A DNA stretch of 64,000 nt from Corallium rubrum (Eukaryota; Cnidaria; Anthozoa; Scleralcyonacea; Coralliidae), in the NCBI GenBank assembly GCA_964035015.1, contig OZ036006.1, positions 11,449,316 to 11,513,315 of the forward strand. Reading direction: 5' to 3'. Below, in pieces: positions 45,721-57,471 of the stretch. The notes beneath the pieces are model-generated. The model was not told the origin of the DNA, made no database searches, and saw only the letters and a list, made by a program, of their open reading frames with translations. Position 1 is the stretch's first letter. The number at the start of each line of letters is the position of its first letter. The translations under genes and the position numbers were made by a program.

Positions 45721-45920
45721 CTAAATAAAATAAAACAAAACTACATGTATTTACCCCAGACTACTGTATATACACTGGCAAACCAAAATAAGACTAACTT
45801 AAATAAAACTGGCATAATTTTGTTTAAAAGTGAAATTGCACTGTAAAAACAAGAGGGGCACCCTGCCAGCAGGTTATTAGAGATGATTAAAAAGAAAACG
45901 AGTCATCTCACTAACCAATA

Positions 45921-46110
45921 GAATAGAATAGAGTAGAGTAGAGTAGAGTAGAGTAGAGTAGAGTAGAGTAGAGTAGAGTAGAGTAGAGTAGAGTAGAGTA
46001 GAGTAGAGTAGAGTAGAGTAGAGTAGAGTAGAGTAGAGTAGAGTAGAGTAGAGTAGAGTAGAGTAGAGTAGAGTAGAGTAGAGTAGAGTAGAGTAGAGTA
46101 GAGTAGAGTA
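45921..46110 (+). repeat. GAGTA pentanucleotide microsatellite
   Basis: Two GAATA units are followed by 36 perfect GAGTA units. The adjacent GAATAAAACTTTATTTCACG (46111 on) reads, on the minus strand, like a LINE 3' end running into a short-period tail, so the array may be an expanded LINE tail. Confidence 0.92.
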
Positions 46111-46297
46111 GAATAAAACTTTATTTCACGAGGAACAAGACATATTAACCAAAAAGGTTATCTAACAGACGGCCTTCAAAATATAACAATAATTACAAAA
46201 TGATATACTAAACAGAATACACTATATATACATACAGGGAAAAAATAATGTTAAGTAGAAATACAATAGAAATTTACAGTTTAAGCAAAACAAATCT

Positions 46298-46782
46298 TCT
46301 ACACGCGTAAAAACGCACAACTTGTTCACGGTTGTCAACAGGCGTGAACAATGTTGTGCTGCTCGCCGTGAACAAGTTGTCAACAAGTTGTTCACTTATG
46401 GTTCGAACAACTTGTTCACGGGCAAATCAACAGTCATGAACAAGTTGTTCCAACAGCACATTTTTATAGCCAACAACGTTGTTCGCACATGATACAACAT
46501 GTTGTAACAGCATGACGAAATAACAACGATGAACAACAATGTTACAACAATGGTGAACATGGCTGATGTATCAACACGTTCTTCGGTTGTTACAATAAGC
46601 GTGAACAACGGTTGTTGTTTCATCAAGCAGTAACAACTTGTTGAAACAATGATGAACAATGTTGTTCATTTATCAATATTGTTCACATATGTCAACAAGT
46701 TGTTACAGCATTGTTGCAAGTTGATACAGCATTGTTCAGACGACAATGTTGTAACAACTTGCGAGATTTTTACGCGTGTAGA
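46298..46782. mobile_element. TIR element built of ACAACTTGTTC-type words
   Basis: The ends CTACACGCGTAAAAA and TTTTTACGCGTGTAG are inverted. The interior is almost wholly variants of caacttgttcacgg and its complement. The same words recur at 52140-52270 without the ends, and fused ends (ctacacgcgtgtaaaa) occur at 28580. Confidence 0.6.
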
Positions 46783-48616
46783 TGGTGAATACAAGTAAGT
46801 TTATCAAGAAAGTAATAACGGAGTTTGTTTTTAGGGGTAGTTAATACTGTAGAAGCATCTGTAGTACTTGCTGATGACATGGCGAGTTGCTTATATTCAT
46901 TGTCTAATGAGTTAAAAAGAAGCGAAGCACTGTAGAGAAATATGCGCTTACCAAAACAGGGGCGGATTTAATATACGTCAAACACGTCAAGCGACTAAGG
47001 TAAAAAAATCTGAGATGTAAAAATTTAAGGGTTTCTTCTGATTTTCCAATTTTTAACGTATTCGGCAAGATACGGTTTATTCTTTGCTGGAGAATAATTT
47101 CATAATTTCTAGAGCCCTCGTCAGACGCCGCGCAAGTTGTTCTGTGGCGACCTGTGGCCGCTATCGGCCCCGTAGCCTGCAAAGCAGGCTTAGCTTGTAC
47201 TAGAACCGTATAAGAGGTAACTATGGCGGGAAGTGGTCACCGACCGGCACGTTTATCCACGTCAAAATGGCCGAAATACATCGGAATCATGAGCGCTGAT
47301 TGGTCAAAGCCAATGGAATTACGTCGGAAGTAAATGCAATTACGTCGGAAGTAAATTTTTTTAACGCAGGCTAGATTTTGATTGGCTGGAAACTAAATCT
47401 TGGCCGCAATTCGCCGCATGAAGCTGTATCTTGCAGCATGAACAGAGATTACCCGCGGGCTTTGATGTGAATGATGTCATGGCTTCAAACGTCTTAGAAC
47501 GTGTGCAGAGCGCTCTGAAGAGTAATAACGATGAGTTATTGTGACAAATCTATTGCGATTTGTCTTCAATCCAAGCTTGTGCTATCCTCTCGGATCGTAA
47601 CTAAGCTTCATGCGAAGTTTAGTGTAAAATCCTTATACAAGGATGGAAAGAAGACCCAACACATGAAGGCGGACAAGCTATAGAGTGAGCCATATGTCGC
47701 TCTAAGCATAGACAATGTCTTCTGGATTGTCTATGCTCTAAGGTAAGCTTATAGGTACAGTAGTTCGTCAATATGGATTCACTATCGATGTTATTCTGTT
47801 GTCATCTTTGTTGATATCCGTTCCATATTAGCATAATCTGCGTTGAGCACTTGAGCACACTGGTAATGCTTCATGTAGTACTATAAACACTACTTAGATA
47901 GTGTTTCAATTCTAGATACTCAGTAGTTTGTCATAATCATGATGCAGAGTCAGATTGCCCTTCCACAGTAGTCTACATAATACATTCGTCCTCAGTTCAT
48001 ATTTCAAGTCAGTTAATTGTCTAATATATAACATACAGACACAGTATTATAAGTAATAACATATAACTTTTAAACATATAAATAATAAGGTTTGGGCCTG
48101 GGGAAACAGACCAAAAGCTAAGCAATAAATATGTACACGACATTTCTACAAATTTCCATGTATTATCGTTATACATCAAGTAAGCATTCCTCTCACATGT
48201 GGCTATTATGAAATTTTAATCTGATAATTTAATACACTGGACAGGAATTGAACTTGGGTTGCTGGTGCCTGAAAACCAGACAGCTCATAGTAACATGGGA
48301 TAGTAGGGGGATGGGTAGTGGCATATTAGATGGGGGTTAGAATGATCGGGATGATGAAGAGAGTTGAGCTCCTCTATGTCTATGTCCATGTAATGTCCAT
48401 TATGGTCATTAACAAAAGCTTCTCCTGACTCCTACTAACCAGACATTGTCTGCTTGGTCCCAGGTTCTGCGCATTCGGCAACCAGATGCCGCGTAAGCGC
48501 CCATTGCTCGTGTAAGCACCCACCCCTTCTTTTGGTGAAAATTATGGTCTAGGGGAGGGGGCGCTTACATGTAACTGGTCAAATACGGTACTACGGTACT
48601 ACAATACAGTACTTAC
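46783..48616. other. Intron sequence, no supported gene
   Basis: 46904-47182 is open on the minus strand without a recognisable domain. A short plus frame at 47469-47551 (MNDVMASNVLERVQSALKSN) ends in an early stop and may be a gene fragment, unidentified. 48238-48285 has tRNA-like phrases. Nothing else could be supported. Confidence 0.35.
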
Positions 48617-48679
48617 AGCATCATTACATAAAGTTGAGGTATGAGAAAAGTCAGAGAAAAAAGAATTAGGGCAATACGT
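48617..48679 (-). CDS. Multi-pass membrane protein, exon (first of four seen)
   Basis: On the minus strand a strong acceptor (T-run then AG at 48680-48681) precedes this 63-nt exon, which ends at a GTAAGT donor. In the frame dictated by the next exon it reads RIALILFSLTFLIPQLYVMM, a membrane helix. It ends with two bases of a codon that the next exon's first base completes to Leu. Phase agreement across three junctions supports the model. The protein family is not recognised. Confidence 0.6.
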
Positions 48680-48681
48680 CT

Positions 48682-49316
48682 AAAAAAAAAAAAAGTTTGA
48701 TGTTTATTTATACAGTACTTTTATTTCTACCATATAGCATTACAGAATATTATATTTTTTATACTTTGTTTACTTTACATGCACAAACATAGACAGATAG
48801 ACTTGCTCCAAGTCCGCCTCTAAGCGCTAATTTTTGCGGGCGGGTGGAAAGGCGGGAGAGCGGAAAAGTGGGAGGAAAGAGGCGGACTTGTTTCGCTTGC
48901 AGGTTTTTGAATCTAATTAAATATTCTGGCGGGAAATCGCTGAAATGGACATCGCCCTGTTTTGACGTGTTTCGGGTTGTCGTACATGCAATGGAAAGTG
49001 GTTCTACCCCTACTAAAACGTTTTCAAGAGTCTGTTTAACTCCAACTTCCAAAGAATGTTAAATCACGGGTATTAGATACTGTGGATCCGAATTACGTCA
49101 CCCGTCGAAAAATTCACCAGTGAATTTTGGCGCGCTGCAGGTGGGAAAAGTCCTTTTCAACGAGGAACCGAAAGGTCAAAAATGTAGAAAGGTAAAAAAT
49201 GTTTGAAAAGGACTTTGAGAAAGTCTAATACACAGACTGCAATAGTTGTAAAAACAATGGAGTAACATAAATTTTAATTTGCATGACAAACACAATTGTT
49301 TGTGTCCCCAAACTAA
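48682..49316. other. Unassigned sequence
   Basis: 48770-49060 is G/C-richer than its surroundings and open on both strands (97 and 72 aa), but neither frame shows a known domain or splice support. Confidence 0.3.
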
Positions 49317-49800
49317 TAGAGAGCTTAAGCATATTAGGCGTTTTTGAGACACGGACGGTGACTGGAAGAACAGGAATACAATACAGAACTACTGAACCGC
49401 GTATTCTTTGAAAAGACTTTTTTACCGAAAACAAAGGCCATGAATAATCACATACCTAAATTGTTAGCTCATAAGCTAAAATTTCATCTTTATATAAAAA
49501 TACAGATCCTTTATTTTATATTGTAATGTAATGAAATTATCCCCCTTAAAATACAAGCTTTCTACTTTAAAAGCATGTCTCATTGTAGTAAAACAACGAT
49601 GACAGGCCTCAACGTTCTAGAAGTTCCCGTCGTCTCAAGAACGTGAAAATGCTCTCAATGACGTCTTGTGTAGAATGATGATGGCGTTCACTTTGCTCTT
49701 GGGATTTTAAATTGCTCATTATCATTGAAAATGCTATTGAATTCAATCGCCGTCCGTGGCTCTAAAACGCCTATATGCTTAAGCTCTCTAATGTTGACAA
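49317..49800. mobile_element. TIR element, TA-flanked
   Basis: The inverted ends TAGAGAGCTTAAGCATAT and its inverse continue into gcgttttgagacacggacgg. If the terminal TA is the target duplication, it is Tc1/mariner-like. No transposase. Confidence 0.6.
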
Positions 49801-49952
49801 GTGAACTGTCAAAAAACAAATCAACAATCTCTCATCCGCACCTTCGAAAAAGATGAATCAGCAATAAAACACAAACCGATACGCTAACATATCAACATAT
49901 ATTTAATACATCACTGGAGTTTTTCGCCGGTCAAGGTCGCGAGGTACTTTGA

Positions 49953-50162
49953 TCGCAGCTGTCCATCCTAAAAGAGCCGGACACAAATCCCTTTGAAGTC
50001 TGTGATTCAGATGTCGAAGATGCCTCTGATCCACATCTATGGATAGACGACGCTGAAGAAGGCGTGACTAGGACGTTGACGCTCTCTTTTGAATTTATTG
50101 TGCTATTGGGTATTATGAAAATTATTGGGTTAAATTTCTTGGGATTTTCTATGGATAATTAA
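49953..50162 (+). pseudogene. Possible DDE transposase C-terminal tail
   Basis: The open stretch reads QLSILKEPDTNPFEVCDSDV and then EDASDPHLWIDDAEEG to a stop at 50160-50162. The acidic tail resembles the ends of pogo/jerky-type transposases. 50190-50280 then has repeated taagcgccgc words, and similar gcgcttac words occur near 48490-48570, which may be the element's ends. The identification is tentative. Confidence 0.3.
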
Positions 50163-52532
50163 AGTTGTATTATGAGCATTTTTTCAACTTTTTTAATAAG
50201 CGCCGCTCTCGATTAAGCGCCGCACCAAAAGATTGCAAATTCTAATAAGCGCCGCGGCGCTAAATCGAACATTTACGGTACTAGTCTAGCAATGCAAAGG
50301 TTCGAATTAACTATTGAAAACTGGTTCGTAAATTTTAAAAACGTTTCATCAATATAATGCCTGATTTTTACCCCCATTCTAAAGTAGCCATCAATGCCTT
50401 AAATACTAATACTCTCAGTCAAAAAACAAAACGGTTTATTTTTTGTAAAATAAAACTGAATAATAATCATCTGTTAAAATGTTTTGTAAAACCTTTGTAA
50501 CACCCCCTGTTGGGCACCTTGGAAACTCCAGGAGGGGGTATCAAAAAATCAAATTCCAATGGGGGTGTCAAAAAATCAAATTCCAGGGGGTGTCTTTCCA
50601 AAAATGACCTGGAATTCCAGGGGGACCCCACAAAACAACAGTGTTTTTAGCATTTCCAGGGGGTATTTCAGGGGCATGTGGAAATCCAGGGGAGGGTCAA
50701 TAATTTCTGAATTCCAAGGCTCTCAACAGGGGGGGAAGGTTTTTAAATGCAATAAGCCATTTGCATCAGCATTGATTCAATCAGTTCCCACAGCCTGCCA
50801 TGGGTAATTCCATGAAAACATGGACATGGGAAGAAAAAAATAGTTGAGTATTTTGACAAATTAAGGCTAAAACATAATTGGTTAACTCAAATTTTAAAGA
50901 AATGAAATTTAAACTTGACCACATTATCACATACATGATTTTCAAGCCTACCATTGATATTGTTATTTATTTCACAAATTGTTTCAAAATATGGGTAAAA
51001 TTCTTGGCTTTCCTATTTTCCCTACTTAAACTTAATAAAAGTGTGCTGAACTTTGTACATGTATACACTTTATCACTATTAGTTTATGATTTAAGAAATA
51101 TTTTTTCATCAGTTGCATCTGACAAGTTAAAAAGACCATGAATTAAATATAATGGTAGTTTGATGGACAAATGTAACGTCAGTCACAGTAACGTCGGTCA
51201 CAGAGTTTTTTGGTCATGTACACATGTGTGCACATATGTACATTGTGAATTTGTGTTACCATCCACATTACAAGCATATAATAAGGATATATCTTTGAGT
51301 TAATATTTATGTGTTCATGCATTCTTTTGAGCTGAAAATGAATATAACTATAGTTACTTTTTTTTCATGTCCATTTTTGGTAACGTCAGTCACTCATTGA
51401 ATGTCGAATAACATTGTTATGCTTCAACTGTTCACCAAATTTTTAATGCTGTTCATTAGATCTAACCAAATTAATGCTTATTGGCAAAAAATGGCCATTA
51501 AACCAGCCTAATTGCAGAGCTAGAAGGTAATTAGTACTCATTTAATCTGTCCAAATGTAACGTCAGTCACAATGGAATTACCGCCATGCATTCTCTGTGA
51601 CATGCAGACTTTACTGAGTTTACTCAGTTCCAGTCAACTGTGTCATCGTCATTCTCATCTTCCAAGTCCAACATTATCAGAAAAGAAATGTCAACGTTGG
51701 AACTTTTCTCCAATTTCCTGGAAATATTTTTTTCTCCAAAGTTTGCAATGCTTCTGCAGTACCACTGACCAACTAATGTACACTACTACTTCATGTATGC
51801 TATGTGAGACCAGCTCAGTGTTAGTAACCTAGGCCTCCTACTCCAAGTATGCGATCATATAAAGTTTCAAAGTCACTCGTTATCTTCGATTTGTGATTTT
51901 TATTAAAATTTTTGCTTTCATTAAGTTCGTAATTTGGTTTGTGAACCACAAATCGTTAATTCGAACCTTGACCGTTCCCAGTTTGTTAACCATATATTGG
52001 CCAGGTTTCCAGGACCTCTTGATGAGTAAAATCGTCTGGCATTAGCCAGTCGAGTAAAATTGTCTGGTGTACGTTAGTCAGAGTAAAATTAATAAGTTGC
52101 CAAAAGGCAACTGTGACCAGTAAAAGGTTTAACAAGTTTGTATTAAACAAGTTGTTGTAACAAAGTTGATGACTTCAAGGCCCCTCAACAGATCTGAGAT
52201 AAGTTGTTCCAACAACTTGTTACCGCTATGCACAGTTTAACAAGTTGCTACACAGTTGACATACAAGAAGCTTGTATCTACTACAAGCTTATTGCAAACA
52301 CTAAGGATTTTGGGTGAAGGAAAATTCGAGTGTAGAATATATACATTTTAAGATCAAACTGGGACCAGTTGCGAAAAATGCAACTACACAGGCTTTCCAG
52401 CAGGAATTGAACCCACGACCTTGCAATTCTAGTGCAATGCTCTGACCACTGAGTCATGGAGGGTGTTGCTGAGAGCTTGATCACGAGTTCTGTATATAAT
52501 AAGGTGGTAATACCAGGAGAGAATTGGGTATA
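50163..52532. other. Low-complexity and repeat debris, no gene
   Basis: 50480-50730 is a degenerate array of ccagggggtgtc/caaattccaggg words. TAACGTCAGTCAC occurs near 51174, 51380 and 51557 (a variant near 51189). 52140-52270 repeats the ACAAGTTGTT words of 46298. 52384-52460 is a minus-strand tRNA-like fragment with B box GGGTTCAATTCC. An 86-aa frame at 51572 has no support. Confidence 0.4.
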
Positions 52533-52706
52533 TTATAAGTAATATTGGGCATTTCACTCGATTACATAGCATGTTCTAAGGATTTTGGGTGAAGGAAAAT
52601 TTAAGTGTTGAGTATTGGGTTGAAGGAAATTTTACACCCGAATTTTCCTTCACCCAAAATCCTTAGAACATGCTATGTCATCGAGTGAAATGCCCAATAT
52701 TACTTA
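52533..52706. repeat. Foldback
   Basis: The arms agtaatattgggcatttcac and gtgaaatgcccaatattact enclose inner arms gattttgggtgaaggaaa. A single arm also lies at 52300-52330. Confidence 0.75.
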
Positions 52707-52828
52707 TTGCAAACACATCCTGGTATTAAACAAGTTGTGAGATTCTTAACAATTGTATCCCTAACAACCCAGGAATTCGTCCAAATATCAAACTTTTTTT
52801 CATTCACTAACATTATTTCAAAACTTAC

Positions 52829-52858
52829 ATTCTTTTTCTGTCGTCTTTTGGAAACCAT
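52829..52858 (-). CDS. Candidate first coding exon
   Basis: Minus strand: ATG at 52858 encodes MVSKRRQKKN and stops at a consensus donor AAT|GTAAGT. It lies upstream of the four membrane-protein exons on the same strand and could begin that gene, but at least one linking exon (phase 0 to phase 2) between 48.7 and 52.8 kb would be needed and was not found. Confidence 0.22.
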
Positions 52859-53205
52859 CTTGTAAGATGATAAGCGACATGAGCCATAAAATACAACCAC
52901 ATTTTGCTTCGGGATGACCAGAATACGGACACTTCGTTTCTTTACGGAGCCTTAGCAACGACTCTGAACAATAAATATCACACAATAGTTGGACTACGAA
53001 GCATACATACTGTATCAGGGCATCGAGTTGCGATGCATTTTGAAGGTGAAGTACTATTATTAAAAGATGTACAATTTGAAAAGATTCAATAAGTGAAATC
53101 TTCAATTTAAAAAGTTCCTCAACTCATTTTGGGCTAAAGGAAATTTCTGTGCCCCCTCCCGCGATCCAATGTTTATACCATGTCAGCGGTATGTCCAAAA
53201 TAACA

Positions 53206-55830
53206 GGTAGGTACTTCATGTTAGGGTCCATATAGTGGTTATATATATATTTAATAGTATACGCTTATGACATATAGTGGTACTTACATTATGACATATA
53301 GTGCTACTGACATTATAGTTGTTACATACTTATACTTTATTCTTTAAATGCTTTACATGCTTTACATGCTTTATATGCTTTATATGCTTTATATGATTTA
53401 TATGCTTTATATGCTTTATATGCTTTATATGCTTTACCTGCTTTATATGCTTTATATGCTTTACCTGCTTTACCTGCTTTATATGCTTTATATGCTTTAT
53501 ATGCTTTATATGTGCTTTACCTGCTTTATATGCTTTATATGCTTTATATGCTTTACCTGCTTTATATGCTTTATATGCTTTACCTGCTTTACCTGCTTTA
53601 TATGCTTTACCTGCTTTACCTGCTTTACCTGCTTTATATGTTTTATATGCTTTATATGCTTTACCTGCTTTATATGCTTTATATGCTTTACCTGCTTTAC
53701 CTGCTTTACCTGCTTTATATGCTTTATATGTGCTTTACCTGCTTTATATGCTTTATATGCTTTACCTGCTTTATATGCTTTACCTGCTTTATATGCTTTA
53801 TATGCTTTACCTGCTTTACCTGCTTTACCTGCTTTATATGCTTTATATGCTTTACCTGCTTTAACTGCTTTATATGCTTTACCTGCTTTACCTGCTTTAC
53901 CTGCTTTATATGCTTTATATGCTTTATATGCTTTATATGCTTTACCTGCTTTATATGCTTTATATGCATACCTGCTTTACCTGCTTTACCTGCTTTACCT
54001 GCTTTATATGCTTTATATGCTTTACCTGCCTTACCTGCTTTACCTGCTTTACCTGCTTTACCTGCTTTATATGCTTTATATGCTTTACCTGCTTTATATG
54101 CTTTATATGTGCTTTACCTGCTTTATATGCTTTATATGCTTTATATGCTTTATATGCTTTACCTGCTTTATATGCTTTATATGCTTTACCTGCTTTATAT
54201 GCTTTATATGTGCTTTACCTGCTTTATATGCTTTATATGCTTTATATGCTTTATATGCTTTATATGCTTTACCTGCTTTATATGCTTTATATGCTTTACC
54301 TGCTTTACCTGCTTTATATGCTTTACCTGCTTTATATGCTTTACCTGCTTTACCTGCTTTATTTGCTTTATATGCTTTACCTGCTTTACCTGCTTTACCT
54401 GCTTTATATGCTTTATATGCTTTATATGCTTTACCTGCTTTATATGCTTTACCTGCTTTATATGCTTCATATGCTTTACCTGCTTTACATGCTTTACCTG
54501 CTTTATATGCTTTATATGCTTTATATGCTTTACCTGCTTTACCTGCTTTACCTGCTTTATATGCCTTATATGCTTTATATGCTTTACCTGCTTTACCTGC
54601 TTTATATGCTTTATATGTGCTTTACCTGCTTTATATGCTTTATATGCTTTACCTGCTTTATATGCTTTACCTGCTTTATATGCTTTATATGTGCTTTACC
54701 TGCTTTATATGCTTTATATGCTTTATATGCTTTATATGCTTTATATGCTTTACCTGCTTTATATGCTTTATATGCTTTACCTGCTTTAACTGCTTTATAT
54801 GCTTTACCTGCTTTATATGCTTCATATGCTTTACCTGCTTTACATGCTTTATATGCTTTACATGCTTTATATGCTTTACCTGCTTTATATGCTTTACCTG
54901 CTTTACCTGCTTTATATGCTTTATATGCTTTATATGCTTTACCTGCTTTATATGCTTTATATGCTTTACCTGCTTTATATGCTTTATATGCTTTATATGC
55001 TTTACCTGCTTTACCAGCTTTATATGCTTTATATGCTTTACCTGCTTTACCTGCTTTACCTGCTTTACCTGCTTTACCTGCTTTATATGCTTTATATGCT
55101 TTATATGCTTTATATGCTTTACCTGCTTTATATGCTTTACCTGCTTTACCTGCTTTACCTGCTTTATATGCTTTATATGCTTTACCTGCTTTATATGCTT
55201 TATATGCTTTACCTGCTTTACCTGCTTTACCTGCTTTATCTGCTTTATATGCTTTACCTGCTTTACCTGCTTTATATGCTTTATATGCTTTATATGTGCT
55301 TTACCTGCTTGATATGCTTGATATGCTTTATATGCTTTATATGCTTTATATGCTTTACCTGCTTTACCTGCTTTACCTGCTTTATATGCTTTAATTGCTT
55401 TACCTGCTTTACCTGCTTTATATGCTTTACCTGCTTTACCTGCTTTACCTGCTTTATATGCTTTACCTGCTTTACCTGCTTTATTTGCTTTACCTGCTTT
55501 ACCTGCTTTACCTGCTTTATATGCTTTACCTGCTTTACCTGCTTTACCTGCTTTACCTGCTTTACCTGCTTTATATGCTTTATATGCTTTACCTGCTTTA
55601 TATGCTTTACCTGCTTTACCTGCTTTACCTGCTTTACCTGCTTTATATGCTTTATATGCTTTACCTGCTTTATATGCTTTACCTGCTTTATATGCTTTAT
55701 ATGCTTTACCTGCTTTACCTGCTTTATATGCTTTACCTACTTTACCTGCTTTACCTGCTTTATATGCTTTCCATGTTTCCATGCTTTATATGCTTTATAT
55801 GCTATATATGCTTTATATGTGCTTCAAAAA
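53206..55830 (+). repeat. 9-bp two-variant minisatellite, left array with 140-bp flank
   Basis: About 270 units alternate irregularly between TATGCTTTA and CCTGCTTTA. At several places (53511, 53731, 54108, 54210, 54616, 54692, 55295) a 2-bp TG insertion shifts the phase. The outer flank 53206-53345 is identical, in inverse, to 60045-60184. The very long Cys/Phe, Leu/Tyr, Ala/Leu and Lys/His frames on both strands are artefacts: five of six frames of the unit lack a stop. A small offshoot lies at 56118-56200. Confidence 0.95.
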
Positions 55831-57081
55831 CTCATTAATAATTCATGAGGAAAACACAAAAGAAAATCATGACCGTATCGTATCTTTATATGTGATAAAG
55901 ATTTCTCCTGATTTACATAAACTTTAGCTTTGATTTTCCCGGCTTAGACAAGGTTATTTTTCAAACTAACTCCGCCAATCAACTTACCAAGTGGTTCGTT
56001 TTTGAAGCCGTATAATAAACTCGCAGTCGTGTTTTATCAGATATAAAAACACTCGGCTTCGCCTCGTGTCTTTATATCTGATAAAACACTCCTTAAAAAC
56101 TTTATTATACAGTACTTCATACGCTTTATATGCTTTATATATGCTTTATATGCTTTGTATGCTTTATATATCAGGCTTTATCATGCTTGTGCTTTATATG
56201 ATAGTTCAATATGTGATAGATATACACGAGGGAGTATTTCATCCGATATCCTAAGGCCTGTTTTTCAACCCACTTCTTGGGTTTGGTTATCGGATGAAAC
56301 ACTCTTTCGAGTGTTTGATATGTTGCTTCTCAGACGAATCAGTGTTTAAAGAGAAAATCAAGGTGAAAGTTGGCTTAATTTATGTAATTATGTTGCTTCC
56401 TGGGATATCCAAACCTCCAGTCTCGGTACTGATTTCCTTTGTTTTTATGTTATGAATTGCTAATGAGTTTGAGAATTATGAATTACGAAGGAAATCAGTA
56501 GTATATGTTCATGATACGTTTATATCTGATAAAAAATCTTTGTGAAATCCTTGTCCGTGAAATGAGAATAGAGTACTGAAGTTGTCGTGAATTGTGATTA
56601 AGCATTACGTATTTTATAATTTTAATGCTGCATAATTTTCTCAATATTAAAAGTTTAGAAAACGCCAATTTGGACAAAATCTTTTGTAAAAATGATAAAA
56701 TGTGTCATTAAAAATATGTTTTAAAAGTTTCAAAATTTTGCTCAACTCTGCTGTCAGATAGTGGGAAATGCCATTTTAGAGACGCCAATTACAAAACTTT
56801 TCCGGGGAAGCATGCCCTGGACCCCCTACAACTGTGGACCACAACTTTGACTGATTTTTTCAAAATCCTAAACCCGCTCCTGATTCTGAAGAATAGATGA
56901 GCTTCAATCTACTCAGCTTCAATCTACTTCGCCTCCTGCGAATAATTTTCTGACAGAGTTGATTAAACGTTCCCGCAATTTTTTGTGAAACGTGAAATGG
57001 CAGTTTTCTTTTTCGTGAAATGAGAAATGACTTTTCTATTTCCCGTGAAACGTGATCCGTACCCCCCTTTACCACCCTCAT

Positions 57082-57084
<3 letters not shown>
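55831..57084. other. Spacer between the inverted arrays, left part
   Basis: 56010-56105 is a foldback (tttatatctgataaaacact with centre ctcggcttcgcctcgtg). 56205-56310 is another (tcatccgatatcc/ggttatcggatgaaacact). A 60-aa minus frame at 56495 and others have no support. No gene is seen. Confidence 0.5.
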
Positions 57085-57151
<67 letters not shown>

Positions 57152-57390
57152 GTGTGGGTTTTTGGTCTACGAAACGCAAAGAGTGCTCGATAACATATAG
57201 TTAGAGCAAATATAGATTTTCGCTCACCTCAAAAGTCTGCAACAGGCTGTTTCATCTAAAAAAGAATCTTCAGAATTCTTTTTTAGATGAAACAGCCTGT
57301 TGCAGACTTTTGAGGTAAGCGAAAATCTATATTTGCTCTAACTATATGTTATCGAGCACTCTTTGCGTTTCGTAGACCAAAAACCCACAC

Positions 57391-57469
<79 letters not shown>
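57085..57469. repeat. Large palindrome capped by TA microsatellites
   Basis: TA runs (57085-57150 and 57392-57469) flank a 241-bp near-perfect palindrome. The arms begin cgtgtgggtttttggtctac and meet near gaatcttcagaattc. The left arm, read on the minus strand, contains CTGAAGA..GAAAC (57244-57272) with a weak 3-bp hairpin, so the palindrome might be two head-to-head PLE ends. Confidence 0.75.

Positions 57470-57471
<2 letters not shown>

Noticed and set aside
51572..51832. 86-aa Cys/Ser-rich plus-strand frame
   Set aside because: No recognised domain, no splice or promoter support, and surrounded by repeat debris.
53348..55848. Very long open frames (up to 654 aa) of Cys/Phe/Ile, Leu/Tyr/Met or Ala/Leu/Pro
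   Set aside because: They arise because the 9-bp unit lacks stops in five of six frames. TG insertions shift the frame repeatedly and the same holds on both strands. No protein constraint is visible.
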